Shown piece after piece: positions 33,464 through 45,400 of a stretch of 64,000 bases of DNA. Where the stretch lies: positions 5,344,501 to 5,408,500 of the forward strand of contig CM075770.1 in assembly GCA_037974665.1 (NCBI GenBank), given 5' to 3'. The position numbers were made by a program, and so were the translations under genes. The notes under the pieces were generated by a model. That model made no database searches. It was not told the DNA's origin and was given only the letters and a program-made list of their open reading frames with translations. The DNA comes from Ehretia macrophylla (Eukaryota; Streptophyta; Magnoliopsida; Boraginales; Ehretiaceae). Position 1 is the stretch's first letter. The number at the start of each line of letters is the position of its first letter.

Positions 33464-36400
33464 ATATATATATGTATAAGATGTGTTTATATGTATATGT
33501 ATGAAAAATATATTCATATATATCTATACTTTGAGTACACACCGTCATTATGTGTGTTTTCGTAGCATTTGCTGATTTTATTTTCTAATTATCAAGATGT
33601 GAAATTAGTGTAATTAATTTTGTTTTTCTATTTTTTTTCGAATTTTGAATTGGATTGATTAGATCGATCAGCAAGCTGCGGAATCGCTCGGAAAAAATGA
33701 AAAGCCGCGATCCGATGAATTAGGTTTAGAGAACTTGCCGAAAGTTACCGAAACGAAGCCGTTAAAGGATCAGCTAAAGAAGAAGCTGCCTGAACATGAT
33801 GATTTGATCGGAAAATCGCGAAGTGATCGGAATTTAAATTTGATTAATAGTAATTATATCAGCAGTAGTGGTAGTAGTAGTAATAGTAGTAGTAGTAGTG
33901 TTAAAAATAGTAATGATAATAATGATGGTCGAGATAAGGAGCTTGGGGTGTCGGTGAATTTGAGCCCTAAGCCAAATGGTAGTAATCTTACAGATGGCGA
34001 TTGGACGGAATTACTCAGTGTGCCGAGTAAAAAGGGGCTGTCAGGTGTGGTTCGGAGTAGTAATGGAGTGTCAGGGGTTAGGGGAGTGAGGAGGGATGCT
34101 AGAAGGCTGGGGGGTTTGTCGGCATTGGATGGGAAGAGGAGCCAAAAGTCTGGAAATGGTGATTTGAAGAGTTTCAGGAAATCTGATAATCAGTTGGGAA
34201 GTAAGGTCAATGGGGGTGGTTTGGATGGGAAACTGAGTGACAGTGGAGAGGTCACACCAAGAACTTCTAGTGTTGATTTGCAGACTGATGGGGAAAGTCT
34301 CAAAAGAAGTGACTTGGATGGAGAGGAGAAGGGAGTGAAGCTCGAGAGTGGGAGCAAGGACGAGGATAAAAAAGGGAGGAATGAGGAGGTGGCTAGTGTT
34401 AGGGATGGAGAGCTGTTAAACTCCAAGGATGATTCTATGGATGAGGCCCGCCCCTTGGCGATGGCGTCAGCCATACTTGAGGGCAATTTGGATTTGAAGA
34501 GGGGGATTAAGGGTGAAGAAAGATTTAAAAGTTTAGTGAAGGGGGTTGATAAATTTGCACTGGGTTCAAGGAGTTCCACATCGACTAAGAGGGGTTCCTC
34601 ATCAGCAAGTGATGAAGACTCTGATTCTGATACAGATTCTACTTCCTCATCAGACTCCGAGAGAGAGCGTCAGCGCGAAGAAAGACGCAAGAGAAGGCAG
34701 CAGATATTGGCTGAGAAAGCAGCTGCAAAAGCAATCGAGGCCATCAAAGAACGTGAGAATACTGTTGCCAGATTGGAGGGTGAAAAACAGAGTTTGGAAA
34801 AAATACTAGAAGAACGAGCTAAAGAACAAGTACAAGAGGTAAACAATTTATGTAGCGTTTAGTTTTTCTGCTCTTGCTGTTATTACTAGAATTATGAAGT
34901 TGAGTCATTGACGGAATGCTGTCTTGTATACTTTTGAACTGGTAAATCATTTTACTTACATTAGAATTACGCCATACTTTCATTGTTCCTGTCGCTCTTT
35001 TTCTTTCTAGTCTTGTTTTCCAGGTGGGTTTACAGACACTCTCTGTCTTCTATTGTTTAATTAGAAATAGTGATCGTTCAGGCTTCAGAACTGCAAAGCA
35101 CAATGATGGAAGTAATGGAAGCTGTTGATTTGGAGAAGCAAAAACACAAGAATACGAGGATGGAAGCCCTCACTCGATTAGCTAAACTTGAGGTATTTTG
35201 ACCACTTCAACATATCTGCTAAAACTTCCACATCAGTCGTTTCATTTTCAAAATGTGGTCTGGCTCGTAGTTTCTGGTTTGTTTCCTTTTATTTAGTGGT
35301 TTCCTGTGAGGGAATGACCCTTTTATTATTCTTCATGCTTTCTATAGACTTGAGAAATTTGAACAATCCGCATTTACTTGAGTTTTTTGCAGACTACCAA
35401 TGCCGATCTTGCAAGATCCTTTGCTACTGCCCAATGGAATCTTGAAGTGGAGGTATGTAAAAGCTGGCTCTTCCATGTATTATGACCATTTCTGAATGCT
35501 ATTGCTATAGCATGTCGATTGGTTCTCATTTTATATTGTTTTCTCTGGACTAGGTTAACCAGGTTGCTGAACTCCGTCAACAAATTGAGTTGAAAGAAGC
35601 AACTCATGAAGGTGTGCTTTCTCCATCTTTGTTATTAAGATGTTTCTTGTTTCCCTGAATCTCTTTTCTCACATAGTTTCTTTTCTGTAGTGGACTTGGG
35701 GCATTTTTTATTATCCGATTCACACACACCACACTTGTACTTTAAAAGCTTTTGTACGTAGACAATTTTGTGCCAACATGTCCGGCAATCACCTTCCACA
35801 GCCATAATTTGGTTATACACTCTTGTCTTCTCTCCTTCAGGAATTCAGTTTACATGTGTGAAATGGTATATGAAGTTTTTGAAGTGGAAAGGGTATCTGA
35901 GAAATTTTTCTTTGTCCTTTGTGGGACATTATCAGAAAAGTAACATCATTTTGAGTTCCCTGTGACATCATATGTCTGATTACTTCTTAGGGAGGTATGG
36001 TTGTTATCTGGTCAACTTTTGTTAGTGTTGTTTCCTTTGTTCAAAAGCATCATCATTGAGAAGCTCAATAAGGACAGAAGTTGTGTTTGATAATTCTTGA
36101 ATATGCAAATTATTCATGGAAAAGTATAATTTTTCTAATGAAATGTAAATGGGGGTGTATAATTTGGTTAACTGACACCGTAGCCTTTTGCTGAGTTTGT
36201 AGACTTGAGAAGGAAATTATCAAGTACTCGTCAAAGTGGTGATAAAGTGAGTATCTTTTACTTCTGCGTGTATTTAAGCTAATTATTACTTTCTAGTCAA
36301 TTAACATTATATTGTTTGATGATGTGATTTTTATAGTTTGTGGCATCAAAAGGAATTGAGTTGGAAAGAGAGATACTTGAGGCAGAGTACTCTTTCTTAA

Positions 36401-38633
36401 CAGATAAAGTGGGACAATTGCAAGATAAGGTAACCCTGTTTCCCAGAAAATAAATAAATAGACCAAAAAATTTAAAAGGAAGCAACTCAAGAGGAATGCA
36501 TACTTTATCCTTATGTAATGTACTTGAATATCTGTATGCCAATGCTCGTAAACTAGTCAATTGGACCATCATTGTGAAATATGCACATATTTGGCAAAAA
36601 TTTGGGAACATGGAATCAGTTTTTGTACAGGATCAGATTCTTGTCATCATTTCTAGTAGCAGATTGGGCATTCTGTGTCTCCTATTAGAACTTGACATTG
36701 CAAGATCCAACTTATCTTCTTAGATTTTCTAGCCAAAAACAGAAAAAAACATAGTTGATTTAATTCGCCATTCAGCACTGCTTCTAAAAACTTCCTGGAG
36801 GTGACACTTATTTGGTCCGTGATATATGGTCTTAAACTTGACAGCACTTTTGGTTGGTTGCTTTTTTGTCCTGATTTAATATATTATACTCATAGAAGAA
36901 CAATTAGCCGCGAATTAGCTGGAGAACCAAAATTACCAAATGTAGACTTCTTCCACTCAGACTTGACATGTGTCTACTCGAAAGACAATTAAAGGAGTTC
37001 CCTTTCTCTGGGGAGAGTTCATTTCCCTACAGGGTTGAACTTCATAGTTCTTTAGCTATCTATTTATTAATGAAATATGCTGGAAAGTTAATTCTCCGTG
37101 TGGCTACATTTCCAACTCTTCTATACGATTGTGCAGCATACTTCCTTAGGGGGTCGAAACTGGGTATATCTGATTTCCTTTAACTGCTTTCTTGATAATT
37201 TTTTGAAATCATTTGGTTATAAAGAATTTGTATGCATGTGCATACTATGGTCTCCATCTATAAGCAACAATCCCAAGTATCAAATTAGTCTGTGGTAACT
37301 TGACAAACTAAAGCCAATTTCGTAAAGACAGAGTTATCCAGTGAAAATTGAATCTAATTGATGACATGGTGATGCATCTAAATCAAATCCATATGAGTTG
37401 ATAGAGTTATCAAAACATGGTTGGTCCTAAAGCAGTCGAAATAACTTATTTACTTTTGCTATAGCCTATCAATATGCAATACTAAATTACAAACTTCATC
37501 TGTATGTTTGATTTGTTGTCTCTGAAAGCAATATATTTTTGGTATAGGCAAAAACATTGGAAACAAGCATTGAATCTACTCGAAGGGAATTAGAGAATCC
37601 CACTGAAGTTGAAGTTGAGCTCAAGAGAAGGCTTAGTCAGTTGACTGACCATTTAATTCAGAAACAGGCCCAGGTTTGTCTCTTTATGTTGGATTGTCAC
37701 TCCATATGTGGATTATTGTCTTAGTGAAGTTATCCATGTCAAATTTTGAGAGTCAAATTCATGGAGTGCATTATGTATACTTGATCCCTCTACTGATGTA
37801 TAGAATTATGTATTTTCATAATGTGTTTAGTGCAAATGAGATTGACTATTAACGAAAGCTTGAACGATCTCTCCAGAATTCAATAGAATCAAGATGCCCA
37901 AATGCAAAAATATAGTAAAAAAAAACCTTCTAACATCCTCCTGAAATCTTTCTTTATACAATTCTGTAAAACGGGAATATGGCTTTTCTTATTTGTGCAG
38001 TTGCTGGACATAAATGGCTGAAATCAGTATCCGTGAATATGCTTATCTTCAGCAGGATGCAGTTATATATTGTTCATAAGAATGAAGTTTTACTTAGAAA
38101 GCATTACTGAATTATGCTTGCGTTATCAGGTTGAGGCACTTTCTTCGGAGAAAGCCACACTTATGTTCAAGATTGAGGTAAGTAGTCATCTGTGCATTAC
38201 ATTTTTCCTCCCATGTAGTTCCTTGATTTGTTACTGGGACTGCTTGATTTATTATCTGCAGGCCGTTTCGAGATTGCTTGATGAAAGCACAGCAACGATG
38301 GATTCAGCTGGTTTTCCTAGCACCTCATCAAGGGATTTGGAGTCCGGGTTATTGCACCTCTCGAATTCAAAGTTGAGGCCTCTTTTCGAGGAGAAACTTC
38401 GATCAGGCCAGCAACATTTTGGGTCATTGGTTCGGCAGCTAGATTCCATCTTTTGCGCGGGTGCTATTTTTCTGAGAAGAAACTCAACAGCAAGAATATG
38501 GTCTCTTGTTTACCTTGTGTGCCTTCATTTATGGGTCATATATATACTATTTGCACATTCTTCGGTCTCAGATGAGGACAAATCTGGTGCTGTTTTTTCA
38601 CTACAGAACATCAATAACACTGGTGGTGCCTGA
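33362..38633 (+). CDS. Golgin-84-like Golgi tether (golgin candidate 1/2 family)
   Basis: Ten exons: 33362-33415, 33663-34838, 35082-35192, 35393-35452, 35554-35611, 36203-36246, 36337-36429, 37548-37673, 38130-38177 and 38262-38633 (2142 nt, 713 residues). The N-terminus MAHWIPSKL...HQIDQQAAESL matches Arabidopsis GC1/GC2. Next is a Ser/Asn-rich and Gly/Lys-rich disordered part with poly-Ser, then coiled coil from about residue 330 to 600 (SERERQREERRKRRQQILAEKAA..., then ELQSTMMEV...). The C-terminal tail anchor is at about 669-688 (IWSLVYLVCLHLWVIYILFA). By family it sits on Golgi membranes by this anchor and tethers vesicles. Exon 1 appears to end at a GC donor. I recall At1g18190 (GC2) as the syntenic relative. 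Confidence 0.92.
33416..33662 (+). other. Golgin intron 1: apparent GC-AG intron with simple repeats
   Basis: The junction reads CACCAG|GCATTC at the donor and GATTAG|ATCGAT at the acceptor. Homology demands that the reading frame go from ...FLHQ to IDQQAAESL. The intron opens with a (CT)n run (about 33419-33464), then (TA)n. Reading on through the donor would encode only a Ser-Leu repeat and then a stop. Confidence 0.65.
33855..33905 (+). repeat. Coding trinucleotide repeat (poly-Ser/Asn) in golgin exon 2
   Basis: Repeats of agt/aat encode Ser and Asn (SSSGSSSNSSSSS-type stretch). Being in frame and in a disordered region, length changes would be tolerated. Confidence 0.75.
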
Positions 38634-39276
38634 TTTCATTCATCAATTTTGTGATGTAAACCAATGAGTTTCACCTCATTTGATCCCAAACATTTGTTGT
38701 AGAGGTGCATTACATTGTTTGTATAGAAATGTATTGATTCTTACACCAAGCTAGAGCATGAGGGTGAAAATAATATTATTGTTACATTTGTTGTTGCAAC
38801 GGAAATTCTGCATGCGCTTGGGATCAAGGTCAGAAAAGCATTATTGTATATTATCCTTTCACCTTTAATCGATTTGGAAAAAGAAAAAGGATGACATGAG
38901 ACAAGTGGTAGAATAATTTCCAATGGCGAATTATTTGACTTGATGGATAGAGGGAAAAAGCCTTGGAGTCCAAGGAGGCATTAGAAAATACAATTATATG
39001 ACATAAAGTAATATTCAAATCAGAATCAAAACACATCTCTCTGTTATCGAAATATTTCTAGAGCATGTGATTTGTCCGTTGGCGACAAAAATCAAGCTAC
39101 AATTCTCAGTGTAATACAAGTTTTGTATATTGATGGAACAACAAACTTTCAAAGTAATTGTTTTTCTTCTTTTCGTCATCCTCACCAAATCGATCGACCT
39201 AATTCCTTTTCTCTCCATCTGGGATTTGAATTCTCTCATAATGTCATTCTTCCTATACCGGGAAGGTATTAGGAAC
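38634..39276. other. Convergent spacer between the golgin and FKBP genes
   Basis: The 3' ends of the two genes face each other across about 640 bases. No ORF with a recognisable motif. It probably holds both 3' untranslated regions. Confidence 0.6.
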
Positions 39277-41410
39277 TCAAGCTGGTGCTATTGAAACTTT
39301 GTCAACCTCAATGACATATTCAAGAGTAGCAGATGGGGGAATTTGAACACCAGAACCTAAATCTGCACCTTCATCACCAAAGCCCAAACTAGGAGGTATA
39401 ATCACTCTCCTTTTTCCACCTGCCTTCATTGTTCTCAAAGTATATTCTATGCCTTCACATATGCCTTTAGTATAAGGCCTTGACCCCATTACTAGAGCCA
39501 ATGGCTTCTTGTCACCTTCAAATGTATCAACAAACACTTCACCATTGCCTTGCACTTTGCCCTTCACATTAATCACAACTAAGTCTCCAGGCCTTGGTGA
39601 AGCACCACCCCCAACCCTCAAATCATAGTACCTGAATTTGAAATATACATGTAATGAGCAAAAATAATTTTGTTGAGAACAATAAATAAACAAAATAAAC
39701 ACCTATCTAACAGCTTAATTCTACAAATAAAACGGTTAATTTACATGATATTAGAGTAGGATTAGAAATAATACTATGTTTGAGTCTCGTCGACTTTCAA
39801 TCCATCTTTGTCTAGCCAGCTCATAACAAAATTTTGGACCAATCTCAAGGCTGGCACAACTGAATTGGTTGAGGAAAAGGAACCTAACACTCCCAGCCCC
39901 AAAAGAGGAGACCGAAGAACTACCAAGTTGCCGAGCATCCATCTAAAGAGAAAGCAGGCACCTTCTAAGTTTATCACTCTACCCAGTAATGCACTATGAG
40001 GGGGCAGGTGAACGGGAACCGATTATGTCCACGTAAGTGGCGTGAGGGCATGTGGAAACAATAAATAAATGCAATAAACCTTCTTCTATCAATTTAAGTT
40101 TTTAGATAAAATGATAAATTTATGAGTCATGTACATTTACAAATGTAATAGCTTCACTGTCGGTATGAGAATTGTACCTGATGCCATTTGGCAAAATCAC
40201 CTCTTCCTCCTTCTCGACATCTCTGTAGAAACCATGAAAATCAATTTCAGGTAACCGCAAATGTATAATGAGAATCTTAACCCTCTTCACAAAAATAATA
40301 TACATGACTTCTTCCTGAATGAAATATGTAAATATATCTAGTGGAATTCATTATACATCCTTGTCCTCCTCGAAAGATCTGCATTTTTTCAGAAGTTCAT
40401 AAGTTCTTGATTCTTGCCCTAGTCCTATAATCCGGGCCCGTAACAGACTAGTGTCATATGCTTCAAATAACTGTCTTTTGGCCTCGAATTCATTAACCCA
40501 AAATTGTAAACCTTGAATTATTACTTGAAAACATTACACTTTAAATTCACCGGCTCAAAATGATAAACCGAATTATAACTTAAAAATATAAGACTAACTT
40601 AACACGAATATCACGTCTTTCACCGAGATAGGACATAGAAAATTCATTCCTATGATAATGCATCACCTTAATCGTATACTATGTTATTACAGAAAATGTT
40701 CTTTTACGATATCTTTCATGCAGTGTTCAGTTTCTTGATGCTAAAAACAATAAATAAATATAATAAATCCCTGCTTAAATTTTTGGATGTTATAGTAATT
40801 TAACATGAATAAAGGGCCAAGTTATTAAACGATTTTGAGTTCAAAGTCTCACAGCCAGCCATTTAAGAATATTAATGTTGTTTATATGCAAAGTTTAAAA
40901 ATATAAATCTCACATGTACGTGGTAATTAAGGTGAGTTAAAGACAATAAATAAATAAATATAATAAATAATTTTCTAACGGCTTAGACTTTTAGACGAGA
41001 CATTTAGAATATTTTTACCTTGTGTTTGCTTCTTGTTGAGAGACTTCAAGCCGAGTCTTGATTTGTTCAGAAAGCACACCAATGGCTAAGAAACCAACCC
41101 ATGCAAGACCAGCACCAAGTCCAAACCTTCTAGTCAAGTTGGTAGCAATCCAATCAGTAGACTCTACATTTGTTGAAGACGATGAAGTTGCAGGCCTACT
41201 AGTATTCATCATCTTCTGCTGCTGCTGCTGCACTTTAGCTGCTGTGGCTGGTGGTTCACCTGATGATGTTGTGCTCAACTGTTGAGATTGCGGTGGTTGT
41301 TGACTTGGTGGTGGCTGAGGAGGGGGTGGAGCTTGTGAAGATGAAGAAAAATGGTTTGTTCTTGTCAATGGGTGGGATAGAAATGGTGGTGAGCCAAAGA
41401 AGGTTGCCAT
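39277..41410 (-). CDS. FKBP-type peptidyl-prolyl isomerase-like protein, plastid (FKBP17-2-like)
   Basis: Three exons: 41410-41019, 40222-40178 and 39631-39277 (792 nt, 263 residues). Residues 1 to about 90 are Pro/Gln/Ser-rich, a plausible plastid transit peptide. At 94-113 'RRFGLGAGLAWVGFLAIGVL' follows a twin arginine, like a thylakoid Tat-pathway signal or a membrane anchor. The FKBP fold spans about 150-260 (YYDLRVGGGASPRPGDLVVINVKGKV ... VQIPPSATLEYVIEVDKV). The usual active-site block (VIPGWEEGL-type) is replaced by 'YTKGICEGIEYTL', so isomerase activity is doubtful. I recall At1g18170 (FKBP17-2) as the syntenic relative. Splice sites and phase agree throughout. Confidence 0.9.
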
Positions 41411-42441
41411 TTTTACACATACAAGGTCGAAAAGAATGGATACATTTAGATATTGTGTGTAGATATTTGTAGTTCTTGACGAAAAAGGTCCCTACCTTAT
41501 CTTTACACGAGCTGGGACTAGGATTTAACCATGAACATTGGTATATGTTGCAACCAATATTTTTTCCAAAAAAGATGTTACTAAACATTAAAAAATTAAG
41601 AAAATATTTTCTAAAAAAATGTTTTACGGCAAACAAAATGAAACCTGAAAAACACGCGATTTTATCCTAAATTTATAGGCATTAAATGAAATAGCTTAAA
41701 ATCTTATATGCTGATCATAAAATTTATAAGTTATCAATGTAAACAGATTGAATTCTCAACATGTATCACTCAGGAGCAGTGCTTTATAATCTTGTATAGT
41801 AAGGATTTTTATCGAATAAAGGAAAGCTTTCAATATAATTTTTTTTACCATACAAATATCTGTAAAATTTTGCACTCAATACAATCCTCAAATTATATCA
41901 TGTCTCGCATTATTAATAGACACAACATATATGCATTTTATAAGTTGATTTTGTGAATATAATTAACAAGTCAAGTTAATCATAGCACAAAACAATTATT
42001 CTAAAATCTACAACACGAGCCTCATTTATGAATCCATAGATTTGAACCTAAAGCAACATCATCAAATGCCATTCAATATGTAAGTGCAACACAGGTTCCA
42101 TGAGCTTCAGTGTATTTTTTCTTCCAGCTGTGGACATTTCTTGACAAGCTTGCTTTTATATTCACTGAAGCATAATAGAATAATTAACCAAAATTTCAAA
42201 TGAAATTTACAAGCAAAAACACAATTTTCGCGACGTGGCATTATGAAGCCAAGAATACAAGAACAGCAGAAAAAAAGAGGTAAAAAACAAAAAAAGAGTT
42301 TACAATTGATCAATGTATGAAGTATGGCTGATCAGCATCTTTGATTAGTCTCCTTGTCTCTTATACCTCAGCAGCTCCAGACTTGTGTCGAATTACAAGC
42401 AATTGCAGGGTGGAATTCAACTCGCTTCCTCACTGGCTCTT
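41411..42441. other. Spacer between the FKBP and kinase genes
   Basis: AT-rich sequence: the FKBP promoter and leader at the left and the kinase 3' untranslated region at the right. A piece near 41520-41645 ending 'ttttacggcaaacaaaatg' resembles one end of the hAT-type MITE found in the kinase gene, so it is probably a broken copy. Confidence 0.5.
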
Positions 42442-45400
42442 TTACCCGGAGGCATCCTCTAGAATTTGTGCCGACTGACCCCGTTCTTGGCCTCTGCTTG
42501 TTGAAGCACTTGGTCGCGACACTTGTGAAGTGGTAATAGGCTTTTGTAGTGGTTTCAAGATAGCCATAATCTCAGCAAATGAAGGCCGTAACTTTGGATC
42601 TCTACAATAGTTAACAGTTATGATACCTTAATCAGTTGTCTCATTTGAGAAACATAATCATCTACAACACATATTGACACACACAAACTAACTGTGAACT
42701 TGCAGATACCACATAAGACTATTGACACAGACATGGAAGTCATTGCCTAGTTCTTCAATTTCGGGAAAAAAATGCGAAATTATATAAAGTCCAACTTCAA
42801 AACAGGCGAGGGTTTTTGGGTCATGCAATTTTTTTTCGCGTATATTAATAGTCATCGTTCGTGATATGAAGGGTCAATACATAGACATTCCCAAAATATA
42901 ACTTTTCTCACTTCAGTCCTTAGTGTTCCTGGTCAACCTTTTAGCTCCTACAGTTTTATAAGTGAACCAGATTAGTCCTTAGCTTGATTGTTGGCTGGTG
43001 AAAAGATAACACGTGTCGCCTTTCAGTCAAAAGACTGATGGAGACAGTCATAAGGCACCTAAAACTGATGAGAAGAATAAGAGTTAAGTAGACTCACGTT
43101 TGCCAGCATTTTCTGATTAGATCTGCAATAACCGGATCCATATCATCTGGTATGTCAAGACGCCGGTGTTGAAACCCCACCGCACCAACCACTTGCATCG
43201 GGTTCATTCCTCCCCATGGTTGCTGCAATGTACAAAGCTCCCAGAGGATGACACCGAAGCTATATACGTCACATCTGCATCATATCATTACAAGCAAAAG
43301 AAATGAACATTATATGCAGAAAATTAACAAATTATCAAGATATCAATCTATCTTGATTAGAAAATTTTCTGGCAGTTTCTGAAATATTTTATTGCCCAGT
43401 TCTATTTTTTTCACGATGACTTGAAGGTCAAATTACATACTTTTCATTGGAGGGCTCATTTCTTAGTACTTCTGGAGCCATCCATTCCGCCTGAAAAGGG
43501 AAACACCAAAGCATCGTCAGAGCTGTTCTTCACTGATTATGGAAATAGGTTGTCAATAACTAAAGTGAACAACCATCTGTTTCAAGCAATGCATGGAAAC
43601 ACATTCCAGACGAACTAAGAATCACTTTGTAAAGAGCATTTATAGATCAGCACCACGGTGCAATATATCCTCAAATAGTTGGTGTAAATACATCATCATT
43701 ACTATACAGCAGAGCTAGAAGAAAGCTCCAAATGATTTAGCTCCATTGAATTCCCTCATTATGCTTGCTATCTCACATTTTAGCTTCAAAAGTACAGCAG
43801 TTCATTACACACCTTCGATTAAGATTGCATAAAAAAAAGATAACCGAGTTCTCGTTTCTTCCTGTGAGACACCACACTCAAACATCATGAACTGACCAGG
43901 TTTCAGTCAGAGCTAACATACTCAAATACCCGAAGAAATATTGTATGCATTTCCATCTACATGAAATTCTACACATAATTGCACATTTCTCAACACAGTT
44001 GTTATGTTAAAATAAGCCTACGAATTTGAACTAGCAAACGATTCCCAAAAAATTTTACTAGAATTGACTCTAAATGCAAAGAAACGAATTTATAGACTTA
44101 TTTCTATTCATTTCCTAAAGCAATGATAGATGCTAATATAACCATGTTGATGCATGTCTTGGTGATCGCATACTCCTTTTCCATGTTTTTACATGCTTCG
44201 TTCAGCTATTACTAATCAGACAATTCAAAAATACTAATTTAATAACATCTAGGCTCCGTTTGTTTGCCGTAAAATATTTTTTCGGAAAATGTATTCCTAA
44301 TTTTTCGATGTTTGGTGACACTGAAAAATTGGTCAACCGGAAAACATTTTTTGGTCAAAGGGGGAGATGAAAATATTTTCACTCACCCCACCCCACCCCT
44401 ACGCATGTGTGTGTGTGTTTTTTATTTATTTATAAAATTACAGGTCAAAAAATATTTTCCATTGTGGCATCTAAACACAAAAAAATATTTTCCAATGATG
44501 ACAACCAAACACCAGAAAATATTATATTTTCCAGGATAGATTTTCTCTTGTAAACATTTTTCACCAACAAGTTATTTTACGGCAAATAAACGGAGCCCTA
44601 GTATATGTTTTGCAAGAATTTCTTCTATGTGAAGACCAAATATACGGATTTCCGAATACCATAGTTTTGAAATGTTTGTCTAGAAAATAAGGTACGAATA
44701 GAAACAACAAGGTATCAAGCTCAATTGCTGGTTTTCTAGAATAAGGTAAAAATTCTTTTCAACAATGGAACACGGCAACCACCTTTGGTGTAGGAGAAAC
44801 TTGGCAACCAAAACATCTCCAAAGGCCTGACATCATTGAGCTATCTACAAAATGGCTGATAATAAAAGAATGTGACAAACATTAGCCAGTTTGCATCATA
44901 GGATCTGTTCTATACTGGTATTCCACCACGTAAACATACAAAAAGACATATAACCAAGAAAAAGAAAGTTAGATTAGCCAATGGAAAGCAACTAGTATAA
45001 CGGAAACGGAAGACCATCAAATAGATCCAGCATCAGGACGAAGAAAAGAGTAACTAAAGATTAAAAAAAGGAGCATGAGATTAACTACACATCAAGAGAA
45101 GTCATAGAGAATTCTCCAGTAACTGCATCAGCTAAAAAAGCCAAAATAAAATTTGATCATTTCAGCTTACCGTCCCAGCAGTTGATCTTGACGAAAGGAA
45201 AGTGCTGTGCTTCATTCTTGATAATCCAAAATCACATACCTAGCAGCAGAAAATATTTCCAATCACAATCTATTGCATTCAGAAAAGCATATCTAATCGC
45301 GAGTTGTTCCCAGTTATAAGAAACCCACCTTCACAACCCAGTTCTTATCAACCAGAAGATTCGGAGACTTCAAATCGCGATGAACTATGACTGGTGTGCA

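Noticed and set aside
39774..39999. Overlapping ORFs on both strands within FKBP intron 2
   Set aside because: No motif, and clearly inside an intron required by phase and homology of the FKBP exons.
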